Shown here piece by piece: positions 52,275 through 61,644 of a stretch of DNA of 64,000 nt. The position numbers and the translations under genes are program-made. How positions within the stretch are numbered: position 1 is the stretch's first letter; each line of letters begins with the position of its first letter. The notes below the pieces were generated by a model. That model worked only from the letters and a program-made list of their open reading frames with translations, searched no databases and was not told the origin of the DNA. Origin of the DNA: Niabella sp. (GTDB lineage Bacteria > Bacteroidota > Bacteroidia > Chitinophagales > Chitinophagaceae); assembly GCA_027493055.1 (NCBI GenBank), contig JAPUDO010000118.1, positions 54,143 to 118,142 on the forward strand, written 5' to 3'.

Positions 52275-54746
52275 ATGCAATTATCAGAAAATCTTAAAAA
52301 AGCCATCAGCATTGCAAAAGCGTATGCCAAAGAAAATATGAACGGCGCTTATGCTGCGCCTCATTTATTAAAAGCATTGCTGCATAATGATGTGGAGCTG
52401 GACCCGTTATTGATGAAGGCCGATATTGACATGTACTACCTGGCAGATTGGGCCGATGTAAGGATAGAGTCCCTGCCTAAAAGCGGATCACCCAAAGCTG
52501 AAATTCCTGCGGATGATGCCATCGAAACCATCCTGGATGATGCAGATAATATCCGTCTTAAAACAAACGCTGAAGAAGTGTTACCCCTGCATGTGCTGGC
52601 ATCTATAAGCACGCCCGGTATTGTTTTTTCTTTTGACCAGCTAAAAACCTTTCCGGTAAAGCGGGAAGAGGTAATAAAGCTGGCTGAAGTGGATAGCGGA
52701 GGGGCGCAATTACTCAGCGATATCAGCAATAGCAATGCTGAAGGGAAAAAGAACAATGATCTTTCTTCTAAAAAAGCCCTGCAGAAATATTGTATAGATA
52801 AAACAAAGCTTGCCCTGGAGGCAAAGCTGGATCCGATCATCGGGCGTGAGCAGGAAATAAGAATGATGGCCGAGATTTTATGTCGCAGGAGCAAGCCCAA
52901 TGTAATATTAACAGGCGAGCCGGGAGTTGGGAAAACCGCGCTGGTGGATGGCTTTGCGCTTGCTATAGCCGCAGGAAAAGTGCCTGAGTTTTTAAAGAAT
53001 GCAAAAGTTTTTGAACTGAACAATGGTGCTATGGCGGCCGGCGCTTCTTACAAAGGAGAAACTGAAGAAAGGCTAAAATCGGTCATTACAGAGATTAAGG
53101 AATTTGATAAGGCTGTTTTGTTTATTGATGAGATACATGTATTACTGGATAAAAGCGGCCCCTTTGCAGGCGCTGCCAATTTACTTAAGCCGGAGCTGGC
53201 AAGGGGTACCATTACCATCATAGGCGCTACAACTGTAGATGAATACAGGAAGCATATTGAAAGGGATGAAGCTTTTGCCCGCCGGTTTGAAGTGCTGAAT
53301 GTGGAAGAGCCTTCTCCTGCCGTGGCCTTCCGTATGATGAAGATAGTAATGCCTTTGTACGAGCAGCATCATAAAATAGAAGTGGCAGATGAAACCCTGC
53401 ACGAATCCATAAGACTGGCAAAGCGCTATATAAAAGACCGGCGCCTGCCGGATGCGGCCATTGACCTGGCAGACCGTTCTATGGCTGCCCTGCGGCTTGC
53501 TACAGATACCGGTGCTGCTGCTTTGGCGGCTCAGAAAACAGCATACAGTAGTCTGAAAGAAAGTGATGGTATGGATATTGCCGAATACCAGTGGCATTAC
53601 CAGCAGTTAAAGAGTGGTATGAGCCCCATTGTATGGAGTGCTGTACCTGTGTCGGACGATCCGTTACAAATGAAGGAGACCGCAACCATAACAGCTTTTT
53701 TAGATGAGGTATATAAGGTGCTGGAGCCACTGGCCGAAGAAAAGCGTACAGCATTGGAGATGCATGATGTGATGTCAATTGTTGCCGATAAAACGGGGAT
53801 ACCCCTGGGGAAGATACAGGCGCAGGAAAAAGAAAGGTTGCTGAACATCGGGGATATTTTGTCGCAGCGTGTGGTAGGGCAGGATCATGCAGTAAAAGTG
53901 ATTAGCGAATCTATTCTTGAATCGCGCTCAGGACTGGGCAAACCAGGTCAGCCTATCGGCTCATTCTTTTTCCTGGGACCTACGGGTACGGGTAAAACAG
54001 AATTAGCGAAGTCGTTAGCCGATTTTCTTTTCCAGGATGCCAGCAATATCATTCGTTTTGATATGAGCGAATTTAAAGAGGAACATTCTGCTGCACTTTT
54101 ATATGGCGCCCCTCCCGGCTATGTAGGCTATGAGGAAGGAGGATTGCTGGTAAATAAGATCAGGCAGCAGCCTTATGCGGTTGTTTTGTTTGATGAGATC
54201 GAAAAAGCGCACCCATCGGTATTTGATCTTTTCCTCCAGATATTAGATGAAGGGAAGCTGCATGATAAGCTGGGTAAGGAGGGCGATTTCTCCAATTCCC
54301 TGATCATTTTTACTTCAAATATCGGCAGTAAATATGTGGTGGATGCTTTTAATAAAGGTGAGATCCCTAACCATTCACAACTGCTCCAGGTAATGGGTAA
54401 TCATTTCAGGCCCGAGTTTTTAGGCCGCCTAACCGAGATCGTTCCTTTTGCACCTATGACGCAGCAAATGGTAGAGCGTATTTTAGAGATCAACCTGAAA
54501 GACCTGTATGCAGCCTTAGAAAAACAGCAGATCTCGCTTACAATAACACCCGCGGCCAAAAGCAAAATTGCGGTTTTAGGCTTTACACCTGAATATGGTG
54601 CACGCCCGTTGCACGGCGCTATCCGCTCTCAAATACGCAGGCCGCTCTCCAAAAAAATAATAACGGGGGAATTGGCGCCTGGCAGCTCAGTTACGCTTGA
54701 TGTAGCAGGAGATGAATTAAGCTGGCAGGTTGTTGGAAACAGTTGA
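52275..54746 (+). CDS. tssH: type VI secretion AAA+ ATPase TssH (ClpV)
   Basis: 823 residues, ClpB/ClpV architecture. N-domain about 1-150 (AKENMNGAYAAPHLLKALLH). First AAA: Walker A GEPGVGKTALVDG (about 213), VFELNNGAMAAGASYKGETE, Walker B AVLFIDEIHVLL, and FARRFEVLNVEEPSP. Second AAA: GPTGTGKTELAKSLADFLF (about 568), FDMSEFKEEHSAALLYGAPP, GYVGYEEGGLL, VVLFDEIEKAHP, and LGRLTEIVPFAPM. ClpV disassembles the contracted sheath for reuse; ClpB or ClpA-like roles are less likely beside tssB, tssC and tssD. Its TGA stop is supplied by the start of the next repeat (TTGACAG). Confidence 0.87.
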   Translation: MQLSENLKKAISIAKAYAKENMNGAYAAPHLLKALLHNDVELDPLLMKADIDMYYLADWADVRIESLPKSGSPKAEIPADDAIETILDDADNIRLKTNAEEVLPLHVLASISTPGIVFSFDQLKTFPVKREEVIKLAEVDSGGAQLLSDISNSNAEGKKNNDLSSKKALQKYCIDKTKLALEAKLDPIIGREQEIRMMAEILCRRSKPNVILTGEPGVGKTALVDGFALAIAAGKVPEFLKNAKVFELNNGAMAAGASYKGETEERLKSVITEIKEFDKAVLFIDEIHVLLDKSGPFAGAANLLKPELARGTITIIGATTVDEYRKHIERDEAFARRFEVLNVEEPSPAVAFRMMKIVMPLYEQHHKIEVADETLHESIRLAKRYIKDRRLPDAAIDLADRSMAALRLATDTGAAALAAQKTAYSSLKESDGMDIAEYQWHYQQLKSGMSPIVWSAVPVSDDPLQMKETATITAFLDEVYKVLEPLAEEKRTALEMHDVMSIVADKTGIPLGKIQAQEKERLLNIGDILSQRVVGQDHAVKVISESILESRSGLGKPGQPIGSFFFLGPTGTGKTELAKSLADFLFQDASNIIRFDMSEFKEEHSAALLYGAPPGYVGYEEGGLLVNKIRQQPYAVVLFDEIEKAHPSVFDLFLQILDEGKLHDKLGKEGDFSNSLIIFTSNIGSKYVVDAFNKGEIPNHSQLLQVMGNHFRPEFLGRLTEIVPFAPMTQQMVERILEINLKDLYAALEKQQISLTITPAAKSKIAVLGFTPEYGARPLHGAIRSQIRRPLSKKIITGELAPGSSVTLDVAGDELSWQVVGNS

Positions 54747-55080
54747 CAGAGGACAGATGAAGGATTGAAAGGGTGGAAAGGTGAAAAGTTTAATGGTTTA
54801 AAAGTTGATAGGGGTTGGCTATGAACTATTAGCGGGAGCCAGCATAATGTACGATGTAAGGGATGAAAGCGGAAAGCTAAAGGCTGAAAGCCGGAGGCGG
54901 AAGTCACTGTGCAGACCAGAAACTAGTAACCTGCATCCAGCATAATATATGATGTAAGGTGTAAGATATACCATATGAAAGCTAAAAGCAGAAGGCTGAA
55001 GGCTGATCTTTTCTTCGGACTTCAGACCTCGGACTTTCCCGACTTTCCTGACTATCTTAAGAGGATAGTGACATCTGGTA
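54744..55080 (-). repeat. composite intergenic repeat downstream of tssH
   Basis: Begins at the tssH stop (TTGACAGAGGACAGATG) and contains GAAAAGTTTAATGGTTTAAA, GGCTATGAACTATTAGCGGG, AGCCAGCATAATGTACGATG and GGAAAGCTAAAGGCTGAAAG, in the same orientation as the block at 48.63-48.78 kb. Bases 54,990-55,060 (TCTTCGGACTTCAGACCTCG, GACTTTCCTGACTATCTTAA) match 10751-10830 inverted. It fills the whole gap between convergent tssH and the GH16 gene. Confidence 0.85.
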
Positions 55081-55107
55081 TCTGCCAAATCTCAACCCCG
55101 GATCCAA

Positions 55108-55944
55108 TCATTGGTACACTCTCACCCAATCTATTTGCATAGACTGAGGAAAGATATTTTCGTCTATTCCATTTTTACCTCCCCAGTTGCCGCCAACAGC
55201 TACGTTCAGAATCAGGTGGAAGGGCTGGTCAAAAGGCCATTCTCCAAAAGTTTTATTTTCATTTTTATAAATGAAGTATAATTCACTGTCGATAAAAATC
55301 TTTATTTCATTTTGGTTCCAGTCAAGCGCATATACATGAAAAGTATCAGACAGGTCTTTGCGAAATGTTTTAGTGCCTTTCTGAGTACCGTTAATATGAT
55401 TATAAGCTTTTGTATGCACGGTAGCAAAAACAGAATCTGGCAGGTATCCCACATGTTCCATAATGTCTATTTCGCCGCTTACCGGCCAGTTACCATATTT
55501 CCAATCGGTGGGCAACATCCATATAGCAGGCCATAAACCTCTTCCTTTTGGCATTTTGGCTTTTATTTCAAAACGTCCGTAAGTCCAGTCTCCCTTGTTC
55601 TTACTCACTAATCTTGCCGAAGTAAAGCCGGCGCCTTCGTAATTTTCCTTTAGGACAGTAATATTTAGAACGCCGTTTTTAACATTCGCATTTTGCAGTC
55701 TTTCCTTTGTGTAAAACTGTTTTTCATTATTTCCCCAACCATGTGCGCCCGTGTCGTAACTCCATTTGGCACTATCAGGCAGGCCGGTGTAGTTAAATTC
55801 ATCGCTCCATACCAGTTTTTGTTTGCTGCCGGCATCACCCCGCTGCATGTTTTTTGGGGTGCTGGAGCAACCTGTTATCAATGTAACTAATAATACTATT
55901 TTTGTAATTGTTAGGATACTTTGATACCTGTTTCTGCTGTTCAT
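55108..55944 (-). CDS. GH16 endo-beta-glucanase lipoprotein (laminarinase-like)
   Basis: 278 residues. Lipoprotein signal with lipobox LITGC (Cys26), so probably outer-membrane anchored. The GH16 domain follows: LVWSDEFNYTGLPDSAKWSY, GWGNNEKQFYTKER, YGRFEIKAKMPKGRGLWPAI, the active site GEIDIMEHVG (nucleophile Glu, Asp, acid/base Glu near 155-160), TFHVYALDWNQNEIKIFID and the end QIDWVRVYQ. The pattern is that of beta-1,3-glucanases. It is downstream of susC/susD on the same strand but behind a strong terminator, so it is only partly co-transcribed if at all. Confidence 0.92.
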   Translation of the reverse strand: MNSRNRYQSILTITKIVLLVTLITGCSSTPKNMQRGDAGSKQKLVWSDEFNYTGLPDSAKWSYDTGAHGWGNNEKQFYTKERLQNANVKNGVLNITVLKENYEGAGFTSARLVSKNKGDWTYGRFEIKAKMPKGRGLWPAIWMLPTDWKYGNWPVSGEIDIMEHVGYLPDSVFATVHTKAYNHINGTQKGTKTFRKDLSDTFHVYALDWNQNEIKIFIDSELYFIYKNENKTFGEWPFDQPFHLILNVAVGGNWGGKNGIDENIFPQSMQIDWVRVYQ

Positions 55945-56000
55945 CTAATAATTTTTTTTATCTAAGGTAATGGATCGGTATAAATTGAAAATGTCTAATC

Positions 56001-56036
56001 AAAAATCCCCGGTAGTTTTTTGTATCGGGGATTTTT
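56001..56036 (-). terminator. Rho-independent terminator after susD
   Basis: AAAAATCCCCG and CGGGGATTTTT pair around a short loop (GTA..TAT), ending in a T-run on the minus strand. Position between the susD stop and the GH16 start suggests it ends the susCD transcript; it is symmetrical enough to work from either side. Confidence 0.8.
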
Positions 56037-56070
56037 GATTATAAAAATCTTTTCGGCCTGTAACCTGATA

Positions 56071-57738
56071 TTAATCGTAGCCCTGATTTTGCTTCAATAT
56101 ACCATTAGATTGTGATACCTGTGAAGGAGGTATGGGCAAATAACCGCGCCTGGCCTTGTTCCAGTTCATCTGGTAGCCATTAGGTGGTGTATTGGCTCCG
56201 GCTGTAAAAACAACAGGTCCGTTAATTACTGCTGTTCCGTTGTAATATGGGCCGATTTTGCTGGATTCATCTATCTTCTGCTTGGTATAGTCCAGCCCGT
56301 AACGCAGCAGGTCCCAATAGCGGATGCCTTCACCAGCTAGTTCAACTCTGCGTTCATGACGGATGTTTTCTATTGTTGCCGTCCGTGCAGGCAAATCAGG
56401 ACTGGCCCGTTTTCTTACACGATTCAGATAAGTATCAGCTTTAGCCTGGTCAATACCCATGTATAGCTCAGATGCCATCAACAGTACATCAGAAAAGCGA
56501 ATAGCATGGATATTTTGTCCCCAGTTGATAGACGCAAGGCCTGATGATGTAAGATACTCTCTGCCAGAATTGTATTTATTATTGAAATAACCGGTATGCT
56601 GCCATCCTTTGATCAGGCCGGGCGCATCTGCCGCCGATCTTAATTCTAAAATGGTTGCGGATCTCCGGGGATCCACCACAGGTGTCGTTTCAAATTCCTC
56701 GTATAAAGTTTGAGTTGGAATAGCATTACTGAAACCTGCTGTGTACGGATTGCCATTAACCCCGCGTGGGCCAAAATAATTAACATTATAATTTCCCTGG
56801 GCCCGGTATTGATCGCTGGTACTGCCAGACATATAGGCCAGATCGCTGCAGTCTATTTCCCAAACAGATTCTACACCCATTTCATTAGCTTTCCGCCACA
56901 CATCCGAATAATTAGCTATCAGATCAAAACCGGCCGCAGGTGCAATAATCTCATCCAGGTAGTTACGTACTTTGGCATCGTCAATAGCAACGCCGCCGGC
57001 ATCAAGCGTAATCTGATACACCCCTTTGGCATATAAATAAACCCGCGCCAGTAATGCTGAGGCAGACCAGTAAGTGGCATGACCCATATTTGCTTTTATT
57101 GATTTTTTAGGCAAATAATTCATTGCATCTACAAGGTCTTTGGCTACCTGGTTTAATACTTCCTTTGGCTGGGCCTGAGGGGCATTATACTCTTCAGGAT
57201 TTTGTGGTTTGGTTATTAATGGCACATTCTCAAAAAAACGAACCAGGTCGAAATAAAAATAAGCCCTGAGAAATTTAGCTTCGGCTTCAGCGCCATGCTT
57301 AAAATTGTCATCTGCCTCTACCCGGTTTATGTTGGACAGATAGGTATTAGCCCGTGCAATACCCTGGTAGTAAATATACCAGATACTGCTATAAGTGGCA
57401 TCACTGGCGTTAAAAGGCGCTGCTGCTGTAGCCTGAAAGTTCTCAACACCCTTTACTCCCACTGCATCAGAAGAGCTGCCGCCGCCGGCATAGGCATCGT
57501 CTGACATTGCTTCCATAAATCCCATTAACGGGGAATGCCCGTAGTTAATATTACCCCATTGTAATACGTGATAGATGGCAGCTAAAGCCTGGTTGGCCTG
57601 CAATTGTGTTTTAAAAAAATTAGATTCTTCTACCTGCGATGGAGGCGATACTTCTAAAAATGACTTTGAACAGCCTGCAGCTATTACCAGCAATACTGAT
57701 AATAAAGCGCTGATGGATATTTTATTAAACGATTTCAT
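56071..57738 (-). CDS. SusD/RagB-family glycan-binding lipoprotein
   Basis: 555 residues from the ATG at 57738, which gives a proper lipoprotein signal (SVLLVIAAGC, Cys23). SusD traits: FLEVSPPSQVEESNFFKTQL, helices with AEAKFLRAYFYFDLVRFFEN and YWSASALLARVYLYAKGVY, HAIRFSDVLLMASELYMGID, ERRVELAGEGIRYWDLLRYG and the end YLPIPPSQVSQSNGILKQNQ. It binds glycan at the cell surface over the SusC channel. It starts 24 bases after the susC stop. The nearby GH16 enzyme suggests beta-glucan as the cargo. Confidence 0.95.
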   Translation of the reverse strand: MKSFNKISISALLSVLLVIAAGCSKSFLEVSPPSQVEESNFFKTQLQANQALAAIYHVLQWGNINYGHSPLMGFMEAMSDDAYAGGGSSSDAVGVKGVENFQATAAAPFNASDATYSSIWYIYYQGIARANTYLSNINRVEADDNFKHGAEAEAKFLRAYFYFDLVRFFENVPLITKPQNPEEYNAPQAQPKEVLNQVAKDLVDAMNYLPKKSIKANMGHATYWSASALLARVYLYAKGVYQITLDAGGVAIDDAKVRNYLDEIIAPAAGFDLIANYSDVWRKANEMGVESVWEIDCSDLAYMSGSTSDQYRAQGNYNVNYFGPRGVNGNPYTAGFSNAIPTQTLYEEFETTPVVDPRRSATILELRSAADAPGLIKGWQHTGYFNNKYNSGREYLTSSGLASINWGQNIHAIRFSDVLLMASELYMGIDQAKADTYLNRVRKRASPDLPARTATIENIRHERRVELAGEGIRYWDLLRYGLDYTKQKIDESSKIGPYYNGTAVINGPVVFTAGANTPPNGYQMNWNKARRGYLPIPPSQVSQSNGILKQNQGYD

Positions 57739-57762
57739 GAATAATTCTTTTGAAGTGAACAA

Positions 57763-60700
57763 TTATAACCTGGCATTGATACCAAAACGGAATGTTCTGG
57801 ACTGGGGATATACACCTCGATCTATACCAAGCGACAATGGGCTTGTAGCACCAATTTCAGGATCAAAACCACTATAATCTGTAATAGTGAACGCATTGTC
57901 AACAGCTATATAAAGCCGTATATTACTGAGCCTGGCTTTACTGATAAGCGCCTTAGGGAACGAATAGCCTAACTGTATATTCTTAACCCGCACAAAGCTT
58001 CCGTCCTCAAGGAACAGGTTGGATACGGTAGAATAGTTTTTATTAGGGTCGTTACTCACAAAACGTGGAAACCGGGCATTGGTATTTTCTGTTGTCCAGT
58101 GATCCAACATAGTTGCCGGCATATTGGAAACGGTTTTGTCAAAACGATAGTTACCGTTAAATACTTTATGCCCAAACAAGCCAATGGTGAATGCACTAAG
58201 ATCAAAGCTTTTATAAGTAAAGCTGGCTGTAAACCCGGTAATATAGGAGGGGTTGGGATCTCCGATATTTACACGGTCAAGATCATTAATAGTACCATCA
58301 TTATTGGTATCTATAAATTTCAGGTCGCCTGGTTTGGCATTAGGCTGGATCTTTTTAACAGCACTTGTGTTGGGGTCGGTATAGGTATAAGCATCTACCT
58401 CAGCCTGTGTTTGGAAAATGCCGGCAGTGCGTTGTCCCCAGAAGTAGCCGATTGGCTCACCAACTGCCAGCCGCGTAATACTTCCCAGGTTAATATAATT
58501 AGCACCTGCAAGTGTTCCGGTAGCATTATCTATACGGGTAACTTTGTTAGTGTTGTGAGACAAATTAAGTGACAGGTCAATGCCAAGATCTTTGCCAATT
58601 TTATCGTTATAGTTAATGCCCAGTTCAATACCTTTATTTTCTACATCTCCGCCATTTACAAAAGGTGCAGAATAGCCCACACTAAGCTGGATGCCAGGGC
58701 GCACCAGCAGGTCTTTTGTTTTCTTAATATAATAATCAGCAGAAAGTGAAAGCTTATTATTAAAGAGGTTGAAGTCCAGGCCGAAGTTTGTTTGCTCGCT
58801 GGTTTCCCATTTCAGATTAGGGTTGGCAATAGCTGATAATGAAGCGCCGCTCACCAGGATCTCTTTACCCGATGCATCCAGGAAGGTATAACCATTATCT
58901 TTTATGTTCATGGTAGATGCCCATGGAAATGAGTTGCTGCCAATATTTTCATTACCATTTTGACCCCATGATGCCCTTATCTTTAAAAAAGATACAATAT
59001 CGGATCTGAAAAAATCTTCTTTTGAAATGATCCACGCACCTGATACAGACGGGAATGTAGCATAAGGATAGTTACGCCCGAAACGCGAAGAGCCGTCACG
59101 GCGTAATACAGCGGAGAGCAGGTACCGGCTATCATAATCGTAGCTCACCCTTCCGAAGTAAGAAGCTAATGTTCGTATGTCGGCTCCGCCATTATTTAAT
59201 GTTACAGGCAACGCGTCGTTGGTCATCGAAAGATAAGCCATATCCGGGTCTATAGGCGAATCGCCGTTACGGGATGCCCCTAAGTCCTGGTAGGTATATT
59301 TAAACGCCGACTGACCTGCTACCGCCTGCACATTGTGTTTGCCAAAACTATTGCTGTAGGTTAACACATTTTCGCTTTGCCATGTGTAATTTCTGGAAAA
59401 GCCGGTGCTCACTCTTGCATACGTTTGTCCTGAAGTGGGGGTAAGATAATAGGGTGGTGTATAACCGTTGGAGTTATAATTATTCAAATCCATGCTGAAT
59501 GATGACCTGAATTTAAGCCCTTTCCAAATGCTGATTTCGCCATAGGCATTACCCAGTAATTTATCGGTTCTGTTGTAACCATGCGTAATAGCCATTTGTG
59601 CCAATGGATTGGGATAGGTAGCTAATGGCGATATACCATACACCTGTGTTCCGTTTTTAACTGCATTTACATTATATGCCGCCAACTTTGTTGGGTCAGT
59701 TTCGTAAAGTGGCGTAATTGGGTCAATATTTACAGCATTGCCGAGTACGTGCCCGCCCTGGTCGCCATTATCAAATACAGCACTGCGCTTATTGAAAATG
59801 TAATTCAGGTTGGTTCCAACTTTCAGGAAATTAGTTATTTTCTGATCTACATTTAAACGGAAGGTATAACGGCGAAAGCGTGAATTATCGCCACCAATAA
59901 TTCCCTGCTGATCAAAATAAGAAAATTCTCCCAGGTAAGTTGCTTTATCTGTGCCTCCTGAGGCCGTAACCTGGTGGCTGAATACCGGTGCATTTTTTTC
60001 AAATAAGGCCTCCTGCCAGTTAGTGCCCTCGCCTAATGAAGCCGGATCGGGATAGGGAAGGGGATTGGTAGGATTAGCATTAACAGCACCCTCATTCATC
60101 ATGGTAGCATATTGTGTTGCATTAAGTACAGGCAGCTTGCGCCACGCATTCTGAATGCCATAATAACCATCGTAGCTGATAGAGGACGAGCCGGGTTTTC
60201 CTGTTTTAGTTGTAATAAGCACTACTCCGTTGGCGCCGCGGGCGCCGTATATAGCGGCTGATGCGGCATCCTTCAATACATCCATGCGTTCTATATCTCC
60301 GGGGTTAATGTGTTCAATGCTACTTACCGGGAAGCCATCTACAATAAATAGGGGATCTGGGTTGCCGTTAGTGCCTGTTCCCCTGATACGGATCATAGGC
60401 TTATCACCCGGCTGGCCGTTCTGGTTTAAAACCAGCACTCCCGGAGCATTTCCCTGCAAGGCCTGCTCAATGCGGGTAACCGATAGCTTGCCAATAGTGC
60501 TGCTGGTAACGCTTGATACAGCAGTTGAAATATTCTGCCGTTTCTGCGTGCCATATCCCACTACTACTACTTCATTCATTAGGCCTCTTACGGCTTCTAA
60601 AACAATATGCAGAACTTCATTGCCGTATACAACCACTTCCTTTGGCACATAACCTATATGCGTTATTTCCAATACTGAATTTTCTTTGATGATATCTATT

Positions 60701-61185
60701 GAAAATTCACCGGATGCATTGGTGGTGGTTCCTCCCGTTTGTCCTTTTATTTTTACAGAAACGCCTTCAAGAGGTTCATTATTTGCATTTTTTACCACTC
60801 CGCGTATAGGCAGCACCGCAGATACACCGGAGGTATTGGCTGCAGATAATAAGACTATTTTGTTATTGTCTATTATATTCCAGGTCAGGCCGGTACCACT
60901 TAAAGATTCCTTCAAAACAGAATCTATTGTCGCATTCACTGCCCGGATGGTGAGCAGCTTATTTTCAGGAACCTGGTTGTTGCTGTAGTAAAATCTGTAC
61001 GGTGTTTGTTTTTCTATCTTTTTAAAGATATCCGCAAGCGTAATATCCTTTGCTACCAGGTTTACCGTCTGGCCATAGTTAGCCGAAGATACCTGCAATG
61101 CAATGAGTAAAAAGAATACTGACATTTTCATAATGATAATTGTTTTCCTGGCAGGCCAGCTACCAGACCGAGCACTTTTTTTCAT
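57763..61185 (-). CDS. SusC/RagA-family TonB-dependent transporter with STN domain
   Basis: 1140 residues. Signal region KMSVFFLLIALQVSSANYGQ after a short basic leader; STN domain at about 45-110 (ITLADIFKKIEKQTPYRFYY); a carboxypeptidase-D-like repeat (LPIRGVVKNANNEPLEGVSV); the SusC plug with VVVGYGTQKRQNISTAVSSV, PMIRIRGTG, LFIVDGFPV and DVLKDAASAAIYGARGANGV; then a 22-strand barrel ending in RTFRFGINARL. It imports oligosaccharides with TonB energy. The STN domain is the part that contacts FecR, matching the upstream fecR and ECF sigma genes. Confidence 0.95.
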   Translation of the reverse strand: MKKSARSGSWPARKTIIIMKMSVFFLLIALQVSSANYGQTVNLVAKDITLADIFKKIEKQTPYRFYYSNNQVPENKLLTIRAVNATIDSVLKESLSGTGLTWNIIDNNKIVLLSAANTSGVSAVLPIRGVVKNANNEPLEGVSVKIKGQTGGTTTNASGEFSIDIIKENSVLEITHIGYVPKEVVVYGNEVLHIVLEAVRGLMNEVVVVGYGTQKRQNISTAVSSVTSSTIGKLSVTRIEQALQGNAPGVLVLNQNGQPGDKPMIRIRGTGTNGNPDPLFIVDGFPVSSIEHINPGDIERMDVLKDAASAAIYGARGANGVVLITTKTGKPGSSSISYDGYYGIQNAWRKLPVLNATQYATMMNEGAVNANPTNPLPYPDPASLGEGTNWQEALFEKNAPVFSHQVTASGGTDKATYLGEFSYFDQQGIIGGDNSRFRRYTFRLNVDQKITNFLKVGTNLNYIFNKRSAVFDNGDQGGHVLGNAVNIDPITPLYETDPTKLAAYNVNAVKNGTQVYGISPLATYPNPLAQMAITHGYNRTDKLLGNAYGEISIWKGLKFRSSFSMDLNNYNSNGYTPPYYLTPTSGQTYARVSTGFSRNYTWQSENVLTYSNSFGKHNVQAVAGQSAFKYTYQDLGASRNGDSPIDPDMAYLSMTNDALPVTLNNGGADIRTLASYFGRVSYDYDSRYLLSAVLRRDGSSRFGRNYPYATFPSVSGAWIISKEDFFRSDIVSFLKIRASWGQNGNENIGSNSFPWASTMNIKDNGYTFLDASGKEILVSGASLSAIANPNLKWETSEQTNFGLDFNLFNNKLSLSADYYIKKTKDLLVRPGIQLSVGYSAPFVNGGDVENKGIELGINYNDKIGKDLGIDLSLNLSHNTNKVTRIDNATGTLAGANYINLGSITRLAVGEPIGYFWGQRTAGIFQTQAEVDAYTYTDPNTSAVKKIQPNAKPGDLKFIDTNNDGTINDLDRVNIGDPNPSYITGFTASFTYKSFDLSAFTIGLFGHKVFNGNYRFDKTVSNMPATMLDHWTTENTNARFPRFVSNDPNKNYSTVSNLFLEDGSFVRVKNIQLGYSFPKALISKARLSNIRLYIAVDNAFTITDYSGFDPEIGATSPLSLGIDRGVYPQSRTFRFGINARL

Positions 61186-61644
61186 ACATTTGTTATTGGG
61201 TTTAAGTTAAAAAGACACATCAAAAACATTACTATTTCAGGTTTTTTAATGTGTTGGAACCTTAAGGAGAATGTTCGTAGCATTCTCCTCATTCTTTTAA
61301 GAAAGACTTCAGCTTTTGTTAAAAACCGGTTATTGTATTTTATGCCAAGCTATTAGCCTTCTATTCTCTTCTTATTCAGGCAGAGCGTTTTTAGAGTTAC
61401 TTTCTATTTCATAGTAAATAATTTTAGTTAATAGACTGTTATGGTATTTTTAATTTCTAAAACAAAACATCCCCTTCTCCACAATAAATAGTTTTGTGGT
61501 TCAACAACAAATCAGATTCGTTACAATTAAAAGCTGTATATGGATTGTGTTAGCTTGCTTTTTTATTGGCAAGCCTATTTAATGGCTTATTGGCAATCTT
61601 TTTTTATATTTTAATTATTAATAAAAACTTTTATGATCTGTTTT
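61186..61644 (-). promoter_or_regulatory. susC upstream region with a 9-bp leader hairpin
   Basis: 459 bases between fecR and susC without a gene. A perfect hairpin, AGGAGAATG (61265-61273) and CATTCTCCT (61281-61289) with loop TTCGTAG, lies 80-105 bases before the susC start and may be a leader structure or attenuator. The rest is AT-rich. No TAnnTTTG box at a useful place was found, which fits control by the ECF sigma factor rather than the housekeeping one. Confidence 0.4.

Noticed and set aside
61481-61502. CCACAA/TTGTGG hairpin upstream of susC as a terminator for fecR
   Set aside because: The stem is short and AT-rich, without a T-run in the right place.
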